Source: Ariolimax columbianus
Lineage: Eukaryota; Mollusca; Gastropoda; Stylommatophora; Arionidae
Assembly: GCA_036924085.1 (NCBI GenBank)
Contig: JAVGWX010000013.1
Coordinates: forward strand, 68,331,859 to 68,395,858
Reading direction: 5' to 3'
DNA length: 64,000 nt
Under the pieces are notes generated by a model, which saw nothing but the letters and a program-made list of their open reading frames with translations, had not been told where the DNA came from and did not search any database. Made by a program: the position numbers and the translations under genes. Below, piece by piece: positions 43,243 through 53,795 of this stretch (position 1 is its first letter; each line of letters starts with the position of its first letter).

Positions 43243-43256
43243 CTAATGGAGTTCAA
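42360..43256 (-). CDS. retroelement RNase H plus zinc-knuckle tail, intact frame
   Basis: 298 codons. Residues 1-35 include flank-derived MNSI then RNKNCQTEKERRD. RNase H begins near residue 33 (MDWTHAYTDGSVTN) with all four expected acidic positions: D of YTDGS, E of FRAEAEAL, D of LLTDAL and D of NEEADRLAKEGA. The domain ends near residue 165. Then come FRLRTGHNRLRYHLF and CPCGTGKMTAEHLLQNC, and the end MTAAFFEKIMVTV. RNase H of this type degrades the RNA strand of RNA:DNA hybrids. The first Met lies in the target-site duplication, so initiation in vivo is unproven; MDWTHAY is a better internal start. Confidence 0.7.
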   Translation of the reverse strand: MNSIRNKNCQTEKERRDTTLSFITKSYQSMDWTHAYTDGSVTNTTQNGGAGAFLNLPNGRQITLSFATGKYTSNFRAEAEALRAAVDEMVTHKENKSHIVLLTDALAVVTALKSQKNTELNDLRAALCKLCQQSAPKRVVVQWVPSDCNIQGNEEADRLAKEGARLPQTDTSMTYEESKRLIKARYMTKWETEHTGYTKNDAYYQLNRREQVVVFRLRTGHNRLRYHLFNKLKIGGTDECPCGTGKMTAEHLLQNCPTYEDQREQMWPSPVELQDKLYGSVDSLRMTAAFFEKIMVTV

Positions 43257-43384
43257 CGAATGCTAATCTGCATTTCGTCTTCTATAGATGTCGTGGTCGA
43301 TTTTGTAGTTGGCATGTATTTCGTAGCCTTGGTAGATGTAGGAGTCGACATCCAATAGCCAACAAAAGCTGAAAAAGATGGATG

Positions 43385-44145
43385 AATTAAGAACAACAAT
43401 AGAGTAATCCTACATGATGATATGGATATATCAAACATATGGGCTTAAATTTGAGAAACTGCCAGATCTACAGGCTCTACTCTCTGAACTGAGCAACCAG
43501 CGCAAGATTGTCATGCAATTGATACCTTCTCATTGTGGAGTACCAGGAAACGACAGAGCAGATCGGCTGGCAAAGGAGGGTGCTGCAGACGAGCAACTAG
43601 ATGTGTCAGTTACATACCAACAGAAGATAAGGATGATCAAATCAATCAGAAAGCCACCAACAGAAGATAAGGATGATCAAATCAATCAGAAAGCCACCAA
43701 CAGAAGATAAGGATGATCAAATCAATCAGAAAGTCACCAACAGAAGATAAGGATGATCAAATCAATCAGAAAGTCACCAACAGAAGATAAGGATGATCAA
43801 ATCAATCAGAAAGCTACCAACAGTAACACCAGACGATTACCATAACATGAACAGACAAGAGCAAACTGTTGTGTTGCGCCTTAGAACAGGACACAACCGA
43901 CTCCGCAGCCACATGTACACAGAAATGAAGATTGGCAACTCAGCCAAGTGTACATGCGGACAGGCGCCCCAGACAGCAGAGCACATACTACAAAACTGCC
44001 CCGAATATAATATACAGAGAAAATCTCACTGGCCCACAGAAACAACACTGGAAGAGAAACCTTATGGACCTGTATGTGAACTACAAAAGACAGTGAAGTT
44101 TATACAAGAGACAACATTGCAGATATAGACAATATTTTAAAGCGA
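43385..44145 (+). pseudogene. related I-type LINE, RNase H and tail, with 40-bp expansion
   Basis: Reads KLPDLQALLSELSNQRKIVM, QLIPSHCGVPGNDRADRLAK (RNase H end with D of DRADRLAKEG), a 40-bp array, then TPDDYHNMNRQEQTVVLRLR, TGHNRLRSHMYTEMKIGNSA, CTCGQAPQTAEHILQNCPEY to a stop and an AAGAAGAAG tail at 44150. The overall plan equals the RNase H family at 42.3 kb but sequence identity is low, so this is a second subfamily. The 5' part is missing. Confidence 0.8.
43617..43820 (+). repeat. 40-bp minisatellite, 5 copies, inside the LINE
   Basis: CAGAAGATAAGGATGATCAA recurs at 43621, 43661, 43701, 43741 and 43781. The single-copy peptide would be QQKIRMIKSIRK, and each extra unit shifts the frame. 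Confidence 0.97.
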
Positions 44146-44164
44146 ACGAAAGAAGAAGAAGAAG

Positions 44165-45179
44165 ACACATATCGGCGAAATGTATGCGAGTCTTTAACTT
44201 CAGCAAAGGCTAAAAGTCAACAATGTTTAATAATGAAAGCCCCAGTTTTCTCAGACCAGAAGTAAAGAAGAAATCGCTAAAAGATGTTAAGAGCGGTAAA
44301 ACAGGAGGTAATGACACGAAACATGTAAAAATAATATAGACTGTAAAAGATTTCGGTGGGAATAAAATCTCTGATTGATGCCTCGATATCAACATTATAT
44401 GAGTTTTACAACGGGATCTGATTACATCTGCATTGCTAGCACCACACAAGACGTCTTGTGTAACCAAATGCTCAGATAGTAGAACAATGAACTGTCGAGC
44501 CGTGCAATTAAAGTAGTAATCAAAATCATATAGGAGAAAATTAGATGTACAGAGACAAGACAATTCCTGGTGAACAATTTGGATTTTCACACAAGAGGAA
44601 CAATATTCGGTATATGGCGCAAAGCAGAAACACATATACGAGTACAAAAAAAAAGCATTTCAATTGGGTACAAAAGCCTCTTTGACAGACTCCAGAAAGC
44701 GATCGTAATTACGTGTATAGAAAACGTAGATATAGGTAGAAAAAGCGAAAGAATGTTGAATAACTTCATTGGGAGCAGAATGCCACCGACAGATCGTGCA
44801 GGCTTTACTCGCTATGTGAAGGTGTTAAGAGAGGAAAGCGACATGTATGCATGTTATCTCCGTGTGTGTTTAACGTATCACATATCACATTTAATAGCAG
44901 ACAAATAAAATGTCAAGGCCTCATTGCCGATGTAATTTAAATAAATATAGCAAACACAAAGACAGGATCTATTTATATTTCACGCCCAAAGAGTGGCGAT
45001 TTGAAGGGATGGAGAAACCTTCCGAATCATCAATTTAATAGGTCAGACTAGAAATATTATCCTACGCATAACTTAACTTAAATTAACGTCGTAGCTTAGC
45101 TTAACTTATCTTAATGTCTTTATACTGGTTTAGAAGACTCTGTAGCGTATGTACACAACTAGTTTAATTTACAATTCCT
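44165..45179. other. no firm feature over 1 kb
   Basis: A plus frame at 44570-44908 has a LINE-like flavour (RLQKAIVIT) but no clear motif. AT-rich. Confidence 0.35.
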
Positions 45180-45665
45180 GGCTCTAAAAGCTATACGCAT
45201 CTAATCTATTCTTAAATCCATTAATTGTCCCTGCCTCCACTACTTCCTGTGGCAATGCATTCTAAGCATTCACCACTCTCTGACTATACACAAAATTTCC
45301 TGATATCTAATCTTTACCTTTCATTAGCTAATTTGTAGCTATGCCCTCTTGTTCTTGTGGGTGGCTATATTTTGACAACAAACTTCTTTATAGTCTAATT
45401 TATCAATTTCTTTGATTATGTCATAAACTTGTTGTCACCTCGAATTCTTCTCTTTTCTAGAAACTTTAGGCCGATTTTTTTAGGTCTTTCAAAGTAGTTC
45501 TGTAATTCTCGAATCCCACTATCACCTTTCCCGCTCTTTTATGTATCCTTTCCAGCATGTTTACATCCCCTCTTTGATAAGGACTCCACGCCTGTACACA
45601 GTACTCCAATCTAGGTCTAACTAATGCTTTATACAGTTTGACTATCACTTCCTTGCTCATATGTT
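45180..45665 (-). pseudogene. CR1-like LINE thumb and tail
   Basis: The minus strand opens MSKEVIVKLYKALVRPRLEY, CVQAWSPYQRGDVNMLERIH, KRAGKVIVGF, then with frameshifts the 'RRxRGDLIxxYKIIxxxD' region and NALPQEVVEAGTINGFKNRL. 'LYKxLVRPxLEYCxQxWSPY..D..xLExIQRRATK' is the CR1/jockey thumb signature. The palm (YADD) is missing. Confidence 0.85.
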
Positions 45666-45669
45666 TAAT

Positions 45670-46035
45670 ATGGGATCAAGATGCTGAGCAGCGCATGACC
45701 TGCAGTGGTCATCGACACATAGCTGACTGCTAGCGTCAGGGTCTGCGAACCAGAGCTGCCAAGACCCTTCTACACCTCCACGCGGTGATCCTGGATAACA
45801 GGCTGCAGCATGGCAGACTGGCTAAGGAGAAGGGATCGAAGAGGGAATGCTAACACGGTACTAAAAAAATGCTTGCTGAAGTCGGATGTGTTGGACCGAA
45901 AGGTGCAAATATCGCAGTCAAGCAGTCAAGTACGACACAACGCATTCCGTTCTCCGGACTACATTCTGCTACTTAAGCCCTTTCAGGGTTTGGTAGCGGG
46001 AGATTGAGAACGAACGCAGAAGAAGAAAAAGAAGA
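45670..46035 (+). mobile_element. GAA-tailed LINE 3' end (copy 2)
   Basis: TGGGATCAAGATGCTGAGCA through GCAGACTGGCTAAGGAGAAG (single copy), core GAAGTCGGATGTGTTGGACC with GAAAGGTGCAAATATCGC, GGTTTGGTAGCGGGAG, to AGAAGAAGAAAAAGAAG. It inserted beside the CR1 fragment. Best unexpanded reference for the 32.1-kb copy. Confidence 0.85.
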
Positions 46036-46104
46036 TATGTTTAATATTTCTTTTTATCATTCTTCATAACCGCGAAGAGGTTAGAGAAAAAACGCAACGA
46101 GGAA

Positions 46105-46745
46105 GTAGATGAATCATAGACTGGACGTGCACGATATAGATAGGAAATATCACTTTCTTAACACGCGAAATATTATCGAAACATTCAGAGAGTGTAATAA
46201 TGACTTACAAGCCTGCTTCAAAGATTACACAATAGCGTTTAACTGTGTGCAACACGAGATGTTATTGAGGATCTTGAAAGACATAGGTTCTTCAAGGCAC
46301 CCGATTCAGTTGATCAAAATATTGTTGTTGTTGTTGTTGTTGTTGTTTTTTAATGGCCAGAATGAGTAAGTTTACTCTTATGTGCGCCTTGAAAAGGGTG
46401 TTAAGTGGCAGGTTGCAGTAGCTTTCATCATATCTCGAGCGTGCTGGTGAAGGTGGACTTCGGTCCTCTAGGCGGTTGTGTTATGTTTGTCTTCTTCTGT
46501 GTGGCGCTCACTACTACGGGAATCACATCGATCCACATCTCATCAGCGAGGCTGCTTTGAAAACAGCTTGTTTCCAGGGAACGCTACATGAAAGAGAGAG
46601 TGTGGTCTTGGCCAGTGTCTTGTACCTGACCCTGAAGCAACATCCTGGTCAGCATGTTGTGGCTGACTAGACTACCTTCTCATTCATCAGTTGATCGAAA
46701 TACTCTATCAAGAACAACAAGCAGCTGTTGAAATAGCTGGTCAGG
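46105..46745 (+). pseudogene. LINE reverse transcriptase palm fragment, split by SINE-B
   Basis: Reads KYHFLNTRNIIETFRECNND, LQACFKDYTIAFNCVQHEML, LRILKDIGSSRHPIQLIKI, then after the SINE, QLIEILYQEQQAAVEIAG. 'DYTxAFxxVxHexLxxxLxxIG...LIxxLYxxQ' is motif A and what follows in RTE/L2-type polymerases, with the motif A catalytic D kept. The later YADD motif is not present. Confidence 0.85.
46321..46686 (-). mobile_element. SINE-B (copy 3) with target duplication
   Basis: Flanked by TCAGTTGATCAAAAT (46306-46320) and TCAGTTGATCGAAAT (46687-46701), 14 of 15 identical. The left end is a (TTG)n run, i.e. a (CAA)n tail on the minus strand. It splits a LINE polymerase whose frame is otherwise continuous, which gives exact SINE limits (366 bp). 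Confidence 0.92.
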
Positions 46746-47244
46746 TCAGATCCTCCCGTAATCGGTGATGTCGTTGACGCACACATGAAGACATCCTCAC
46801 AACACCACACCACCCATCTCTGTCAGCTGGAAAGACCTCAAACTGTTTTAAGATGCGACATAAGTAATAAATGTGTGAATACTCCCCCATTTTATTTTCA
46901 ACATGTATGGTGAACACATAATGAAAAACGTAAAAAACGTAAAAAATAAACAGTTCGGCCGGCTTACAATCTGTAGGAATGAAATACCACAACTAAAATA
47001 CGAATGTGAATCAGATGACTTTTAGGCGAGAAATGCGGGGCTGAAACATATAATCATATCGGTTAAATAATACAATTAGCGATACCGTCTATACGTGTGT
47101 GGTAAGGTGGGTTGGATTATAACAGAAAAACAAACGTTGAAGGTGTCATCTTTCCGTAGAATTTATCTGAAGAATATCCATCGATCTTTCTGGTAGAATA
47201 TCATCAACAATCAATAAATGCGTACCTGGATCAACAGTAAGAAG
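46746..47244. other. mostly unrecognised; starts with a dispersed-repeat piece
   Basis: 46740-46830 resembles the unit at 31225-31445. The rest is AT-rich. Confidence 0.35.
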
Positions 47245-47495
47245 GAGGACGGAGTGGGTTAGTGGTTAAGTGACATGGCTCACAAATCAAAGGTGCTGGG
47301 TTCGCTCCCCACCACAGCACCGGTCGATACCTCGGGGAAGCAATCCCTTAGAAAAATGCAAAAGAAAGTAGGTCCTTCTGTAAAATGCATTTCGAAGTCG
47401 GGTGTTATAGACCAAGAAGCGCATAATAAAAACATAGTTTAGTGTGCACCGCCTTATGGAATAAAGAAATAATGCGAACGTTAAAAAAATAAAAA
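47245..47495 (+). mobile_element. SINE-A (copy 5)
   Basis: A-box-like GTGGGTTAGTGGTTAAG, a mutated B-box (GGTTCGCTCCCC), body with CAATCCCTTAGAAAAATGCA, core GAAGTCGGGTGTTATAGACC, A-rich end. The most diverged of the five copies. Confidence 0.85.
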
Positions 47496-47769
47496 ATTAA
47501 TAAACACATAAAGAAAATGGAAGTAAAGTTTTTTGTCTGTTTCACGGGAGCCTATTCAAAACCAAACATCAAGGTTACCGTGCTAACATCTACAAGCAGT
47601 TGGCAGCTTTACCTATATTCTTAGTATCTTCCTTAGAGAAAATCAATCGACTTATATCTACAACAGGACTTCGAAGTCTAATGCTGCTTTTGAAAGACTT
47701 CCTACACATGTTTAGGACCACAACTGAATCAGAGTTGCCAAAGTACTTACTTCCCGCGTCAAAGCACCA
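47496..47769. other. no recognisable feature
   Basis: Nothing identifiable. Confidence 0.3.
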
Positions 47770-47910
47770 CCTCGTACAGTATGCATCCAGTATTCAGTGA
47801 CATGGATTGACTTGTCATTTGCCTCCAGGATGTCGCATCTGCTGCATGTTTTCTACAGGTCGGTCATGTCGTCCTGATCAATGATTAAGGCATACCCTGT
47901 TGTGGTCTAC
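47770..47910 (-). pseudogene. LINE C-terminal fragment (CDCG family)
   Basis: The minus strand reads LIIDQDDMTDL, TCSRCDILEANDKSIHVTEY and W, paralleling RCDKMKANEKAIHVAGYW of 4291-4690. Short, with stops. Confidence 0.55.
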
Positions 47911-48002
47911 CCACCCTGCTATGCACATGTGAAACATGGACAGTATAAAGCACATATGGTAGGAAATTCAACCATTTCCACAAGAGCTGTTTCCTTTTCT
48001 GC

Positions 48003-48662
48003 TCGCGATCGGCTGGCAGGATAGAGTGTCCAACTCTGAATCACACTCAAGATCGGCTGGCAGGATAGAGTGCCCAACTCTGAATCACACTCAAGATCGG
48101 CTGGCAGGATAGAGTGTCCAACTCTGAATCACACTCAAGATCGGCTGGCAGGATAGAGTGTCCAACTCTGAATCACACTCAAGATCGGCTTGCAGGATAG
48201 AGTGCCCAACTCTGAATCACACTCAAGATCGGCTGGCAGGATAGAGTGCCCAACTCTGGATCCTACACAGGATCGACTCATAGAGTGCCCAACTGAATTC
48301 CGCTCATTGTCGGCTGATAGGATAGATGCCCAACTAAATTTCGCTCATTGTCGGCTGATATGATAGATGCCCAACTAAATTCCACTCATTGTCGGCTGAT
48401 ATGATAGATGCCCAACTGAATTCGGCTCATTGTCGGCTGATAGGATAGATGCCCAACCAAATTCCGCTCATTGTCGGCTGATATGATAGATGCCCAACTA
48501 AATTCCGCTCATTGTCGGCTGATATGATAGATGCCCAACTAAATTCCGCTCATTGTCGGCTGATATGATAGATGCCCCACTAAATTCAACTCATTGTCGG
48601 GTGATATGATAGATGCCCAACTAAATTCCGCTCATTGTCAGCTGATAGGATAGATGTCCAAC
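48003..48662. repeat. two linked minisatellites, 44-bp then 41-bp
   Basis: 48007-48270 has six units of GATCGGCTGGCAGGATAGAG (44 bp). 48270-48660 has about nine units of ATTGTCGGCTGATATGATAG (41 bp). Both share TCGGCTG and GATAGA-TGCCCAACT, so one array derives from the other by change of unit length. Confidence 0.95.
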
Positions 48663-49554
48663 TCTCCTTAACAAGGTCAGACTCTCGGCCATCTATAAAT
48701 TGAGGTAGATATCCCATATCAGATGGACAACATATGTTTCGTATGCCGACGTGTCCGTCATAAACAGCTGATGTACTTTAGACTCGGAATATGCAAGCGC
48801 TCGTCTAGGAGACAGAAGAACGATACAACGATTATCTGAAAGTAGCTTTGAACGGTTTTCTCATTGATATCGCCTCCTGTGAGCTGTTTGCAACGAATTG
48901 CTCAGCCTGTCGCACTGTCATAACACAAGGTGCTCCCATCTCTAAGAAGAGGCTCATTACTGAGGCGCAGATGAAGCGAGCTGCAAGAAAGGACATAATC
49001 CAAGACCGGCCAATCAGTGAGGTTGTCAGTGCGTGCTGTGCGTGCGATAGAGTTCGTCTCAATCTGATCTGACTTGGATGGTATTCGGTCACTTTTGAAT
49101 ACGTGTTTATCTGCAGCTAACAGCAACTTCGCTAGTGACGGGCAGCAATTATTCTGATATGAAGCAACTCCGAGAATATTCGCACTATTGTGACAGTCTC
49201 ACGATGGTATCAGAACGATCTAGGCCTAAGAGGGGATCACAATACCATTACACGAATGCGGTATCATTATACCCTAGAAGGAATATGAAAGAGAGGCCAA
49301 CCTTTGTGGAGAAATGGAAGTCTATATGACATTCACGAAACATCCCTTCCAGGAGTCGTGTAAGAGTGACATGAAGGCACTGGGTAAGACTCTGACATTC
49401 TAGGAATCAGCAGTCCGATCCAAGCGAAGATGTACCTTGAAGAGCCACCTCCTGGTTGGTGAAAAGTTCTTGGAACACAGAAAAGCTAAATGACCGCGAT
49501 GCAAGGAAGCAGAAAATGAGCAACTGAGTAGAGCTTTATCATTCTAAGATTGCA
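48663..49554. other. no recognisable feature over 0.9 kb
   Basis: Plus frames at 48848-49072 and 49135-49329 show no known family; an equally long minus frame overlaps the first. Confidence 0.4.
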
Positions 49555-50065
49555 TCATCCTATAGTCAGTCATGACTGAATTGGGCAACTGTGGTCAGTC
49601 ATGACTGAATGGGGCAACTATGGTCAGTTATGACTGAATGGGACAACTATAGTTGGTCATGACTGAATGAGGTAACTATGGTCAGTCATGACTGAATGCG
49701 ACAACTATAGTCAGTCATGACTGAATGGGACAACTATGATCAGTCATGACTGAATGGGGCAACTATGGTTGGTCATGACTGAATATGGCAACTATGGTCA
49801 GTCATAACTGAATGGGACAACAATAGTTGGTCATGACTGAATGGGGTAACTATGGTCAGTCATGACTGAATAGGCCAACTGTGGTCAGTCATGACTGAAT
49901 GGGACAACTATGGTCAGTCATGACTGAATGGGACAACTATGGTCAGTCATGACTGAATGGGACAACTATGGTCAGTCATGACTGAATGGGGCAGCTATCG
50001 TCAGTCGCTACTGACGGAGACTATTTAAGTCGGTCTACTATTGTCAGTCATGACTGAAAGAGCCT
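49555..50065. repeat. 29-bp minisatellite, about 17 copies, palindromic unit
   Basis: GGTCAGTCATGACTGAATGG plus GACAACTAT repeats every 29 bp. Each unit holds the perfect 14-nt palindrome TCAGTCATGACTGA, which is conserved better than the GACAACTAT spacer. Confidence 0.97.
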
Positions 50066-50193
50066 ACGTGGAATAAAATATAAAACTACCTGGAATACTA
50101 TAGGAATACATGCAGCAAACCAATATGAAGTGTAAAGACTGAATTGTAATTTTCCTTCGACCTAAGCAATAAATAATAATTCATAACCAACGA

Positions 50194-50234
<41 letters not shown>

Positions 50235-50236
50235 CA
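50194..50236. repeat. AAC microsatellite
   Basis: About 13 CAA/AAC units. It could be the (CAA)n tail of a SINE-B-like element, but no body is adjacent. Confidence 0.95.
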
Positions 50237-50734
50237 CCAACGACATAGTATCAAGCAGACGAGCTACGGTTATTGAATTAATCGTAACATGTTACCTGCC
50301 CTTACAAGTAAGCAAAGCACTTCCTGCCGCTTGAGGCATTATGAGAATAAATACTTACGAATTCAAGAGGAAACTTAAATACGGTATTTGTTTCCAGAAA
50401 TAACTTTACCTACTTCAGGAAGCTCTAAGGCGATCAAGTGGGGGAGCATTTAAAAATAGAAGCATTCACTTGATTTGTTTAATAAACATGGTGAAACCTG
50501 TTCTAATCTCAGACTGTTTTGGTAAATACAATGGTGACTGCAACAATTATGTCTCGGTTATCGACTTGCCTAGACACTCATACAAACCGCTGTGGATGTT
50601 TTTTTCTCGTATAATTCTGTGTGTGTATATCTCCCATCCAATCGTTCGAGATGGGCATAATGAGAGCGTGGAAGTTAAAGTACATCCAGGCCTGCATAAA
50701 TGGATTGTTTTTGCAATACTTAAGTCATTTCGCA
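50237..50734. other. no recognisable feature
   Basis: Nothing identifiable. Confidence 0.35.
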
Positions 50735-51010
50735 GTGGTGACAACATGCAAGGATGGAGTTGTGAGATAGAGATGTGGACATGCCCACTGCTTGGGTTTG
50801 CACGAACAAGAACATGCAAAGATGGAGTTGTGAGATAGTGATGTGGACATGCCCACTGCTTGGGTTTGCACGAACAAGAACATGCAAAGATGGAGTTGTG
50901 AGATAGTGATGTGGACATGCCCACTGCTTGGGTTTGCACGAACAAGAACATGCAAAGATGGAGTTGTGAGATAGAGATGTGGACATGCCCACTGCTTGAG
51001 GTGTGCAAAC
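50735..51010. repeat. 68-bp tandem repeat, 4 copies
   Basis: ACATGCAAAGATGGAGTTGT through GCCCACTGCTTGGGTTTGCA repeats every 68 bp almost without change. Open minus frames here (SGHVHI..SQLH) are repeat artefacts. Confidence 0.95.
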
Positions 51011-51184
51011 AACGGGATCTTAGACAATTGAAGCCAATACATGCATAAAAGATATATGTGAGACAGAGACGGGAATAAAATCACAGTTAGAATGAGGTTA
51101 TGTCGAAAAGGGGGCGAATTTTGCAATCCAACACCTTTAAGGTAGATGGTTCTCTAACTCATTCGTTTGCACATTGGGTATTTA

Positions 51185-51525
51185 AATATGTCGCCGAGCG
51201 CATGAGCTGCAGTGGTCAGCGACCCATAGCTGACTGCTAGTGTCAGGGCCTGCGAACCAGAGCTGCCAAGACCCTTCTACACTTCCACGCGGTGATCCTG
51301 GATAACAGGCTGCAGCATGGCAGACTGGCTAAGGAGAAGGGTTCGAAGAGTGAATGCTAACCCGGTACTCAAAAAATGCTTGCTGAAGTCGAATGTGTTG
51401 AACCGGAAGGTGCAAATATCGCAGTCAAGCTGTAAACTACGACACAACGCATTCCGTTCTCTACACTACATTCTGCTACTTAAGCTCTTTCAGGGTTTGG
51501 TAGCGGGAGATTGAGAACGATCGAA
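51185..51525 (+). mobile_element. GAA-family LINE 3' end (copy 3)
   Basis: Same order as 45670-46035: CTGCAGTGGTCAGCGACCCA, GCAGACTGGCTAAGGAGAAG, GAAGTCGAATGTGTTGAACC with GGAAGGTGCAAATATCGC, GGTTTGGTAGCGGGAG. The GAA tail is not preserved. Confidence 0.85.
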
Positions 51526-51679
51526 GCCAAGCCAAACATGTCACCAGTCTGCAGATCATAGAGTTACCTTTTTGGTGTGACAGGAAGCCTTAGAAGAGCT
51601 ATGATTCTGGAAGTACTGAGGAGATAACTTATCCTCGAAGGTGGGAGGAAGCATAATTTGGTAAAAACATTAATTCTCT

Positions 51680-51900
51680 TAATATACAAATCAGACAAAG
51701 ACAGCATAGACAGACTTGGCAGAGATGGACAGACACAGATGTTCCGACTCAGAACAGGACGTAGCAGACTCAAGGCCAACCTCCATAGAATGAGTGTCAG
51801 AGACACCGCTACGTGCGATTGTGCAGAGCCCTAGCAAACACCAGAACATATTCTGCAGGACTGTCCTACTTAAAGACTAAAGAGAGACACTCTGGCCTGG
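51680..51900 (+). pseudogene. LINE C-terminal tail (CDCA...HILQDCP)
   Basis: Reads RLGRDGQTQMFRLRTGRSRL, KANLHRMSVRDTATCDCAEP, stop, QTPEHILQDCPT. 'FRLRTGxxxLxxxLxRMxxxxxxxCxC...TPEHILQxCP' is the tail of I/jockey-like LINEs with RNase H. Two stops. Confidence 0.75.
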
Positions 51901-51934
51901 GACAGCGGGTATACTCGAAAAGCTATGGTGGTCC

Positions 51935-52215
51935 ATCGAAGACTTAAATACGCAGTTTCCTTCGGGGGCCTCACAGGGCTAGAAGCATATAATCTTTTGA
52001 TCCATGACATACGTAGTCTCCTTCGTGGGCCTCACAGGGCTAGAAGCATAGAATCTGTTGATCAATGAAGATTAAGAGGAAGAAATATCCAAACGTGAAG
52101 GTAAAGAATGAACATTAAATGCTGAAATGGGTCGAGAAACCAAATGCTGAAATGGAACGAGAAACCAAATGCTGAAATGGATCGAGAAACCAAATGCTGA
52201 AATGGATCGAGAATC
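51935..52215. repeat. two short tandem arrays (64 bp x2; 25 bp x4)
   Basis: CTCACAGGGCTAGAAGCATA occurs at about 51970 and 52030. Then CAAATGCTGAAATGGATCGA repeats four times with a 25-bp period at 52110-52215. Confidence 0.85.
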
Positions 52216-52358
52216 CCACAATGATGAAGTTTACTTTCCTCTAGATCCTTAGAACACATTGAATAATAATATCCCAATGCAACATTATCTCAAGATAAAG
52301 TTTCTGGAAGTCAGATGGGAGAGAAACATTTGATTATGCATTAATAAGCAGAACATAT

Positions 52359-52727
52359 TCAGAAATGGCAAGCGGATTCTTGATACAGCAAAGTCTTATC
52401 TATCATCCTCTTCGCTTTCGTCGGTATGTTCTTTATCTTGTTGTCAATTAGTTTATTTAGTAGATTACAAACTGATATTGGATATCTCAAATTATCGCTG
52501 GCAGTTTCTAAAGGTACCATTAGATAGTATCGACATCCAGCTTTGTGATTACTGCAGATAACAGACGCTAGGTCGCATACACGTGCGCAGCTCAGATAAA
52601 AAATGGCGTCCTTGCTCTCAGCGTGTGCAGTCAAATAATAGCGTGCTGTTTTGTGTTTCTTCTTAGGCAAAAGGACTTTTTGCAAACGATATTTATAAGG
52701 GAATGCTTCGTGTGCAGTTTTGTTCAT
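52359..52727 (-). pseudogene. unknown ORF, dispersed (partner of 22085-22285)
   Basis: 123 codons: MNKTAHEAFPYKYRLQKVLL, PKKKHKTARYYLTAHAESKD, AIFYLSCARVCDLASVICSN, HKAGCRYYLMVPLETASDNL and onward to NKLIDNKIKNIPTKAKRMID. Several Cys and His (C-x3-C, C-x8-H, then C) could form a zinc-binding unit. The related broken frame at 22085-22285 shows that it is a repeat, presumably part of a mobile element, but I do not recognise the family. Only one of the two copies is open. Confidence 0.45.
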
Positions 52728-53199
52728 GCTTCGAAATGTAATTAGAATAAAAGTCCAAGTCTGTTAGCTCTAATATGACCAGACACACTTTCTGCTCTGT
52801 TAACCCAGACAACAATTGGCAAAGGTGGTAAATTCTTGAACATTCACTTCACAGTCTCGACTTATTCCAGAGTGATGTCCACCTGTTTGGGCACTAAAAA
52901 TCTATTTTGACGGGACACGATAATGGAGAAAAGGTTGAATGTAAAGTAATAATGTAGCTAAAACGCAGAAGGCAGACGTCTAAACTGCATTTTTTCGTGC
53001 ACTGATAAAAGTGCGCTGATCTTAGCTAAGCATAATTTATACATTTAATCCATAAATGGGAGCCTCTACTGAGTTTGTAATTAACACAGACATCGAGCGT
53101 CCCCTGAAAACGTTTTTTTAGTCAGCGAATCCTTTCCCTAGCGGAGCATCAAGAACCATAAAACAGCTTTCCTGTTGATTTACATTAGCAGGGACATTC
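52728..53199. other. no recognisable feature
   Basis: Nothing identifiable. Confidence 0.35.
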
Positions 53200-53338
53200 T
53201 ACTTGTGACTGTGGAACAACACAAGACCCAGGCCACATGATCTGCTCAAACCTTCTGGAAACATGCAATATGGGTGGCAATTTTAGGGGAAATGATAAGG
53301 CAATTCATGTGGTTGAGTATTGGAAACATGATGTCTGA
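53200..53338 (+). pseudogene. LINE C-terminal fragment (CDCG family)
   Basis: TCDCGTTQDPGHMICSNLLE, TCNMGG, NDKAIHVVEYWKHD parallels CDCGAIQDPDHLMTCPNLQE of 4291-4690. The element ends in RGAQD, which is then repeated in the adjoining array. Confidence 0.75.
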
Positions 53339-53700
53339 CGTGGTGCCCAGGACTGGCTGACGTGGTGCCCAGGACTGGCTGACGTGGTGCCCAGGACTGG
53401 CTGACGTGGTGTCCAGGACTGGCTGACGTGGTGCCTAGGACTGGTTGGCGTGGTGCCTAGGACTGGCTGATGTCGTGTCCAGGACTGGCTGACGTGGTGC
53501 CCAGGACTGGCTCACGTGGTGCCCAGGACTGTTTGACGTGGTGCCCAGGACTGGCTGACGTGGTGCCCAGGACTTCCTGACGTCGTGTCCAAGATTGTCT
53601 GATCTAGTGCTCAATACCCTCTGACCTGGTGCGCAGTACCGATGACCTGGTGCCCAGTACCGATGACCTGGTGCCCAGTACCGTCTTACCTGGGTGTCTA
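53330..53700 (+). repeat. 22-bp minisatellite, about 14 copies, from a LINE end
   Basis: CTGACGTGGTGCCCAGGACT plus GG repeats every 22 bp from the last codons of the LINE fragment. In the 4.3-kb copy the corresponding text (AACGTGGTGCTTGGACACGG) occurs once. Units become irregular after 53600. Confidence 0.93.
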
Positions 53701-53795
53701 GCCCAGAAGAAGTATTTAAGTAAGTCTCGTTTGGTTGTTTATAGATCCGGCGGCCGATGGCGCTCCTGCACTATATAAGTTCACTTCACTATCTA

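Noticed and set aside
48003..50065. CRISPR-like regular arrays
   Set aside because: Units are contiguous with no unique spacers and no cas genes; the genome is animal.
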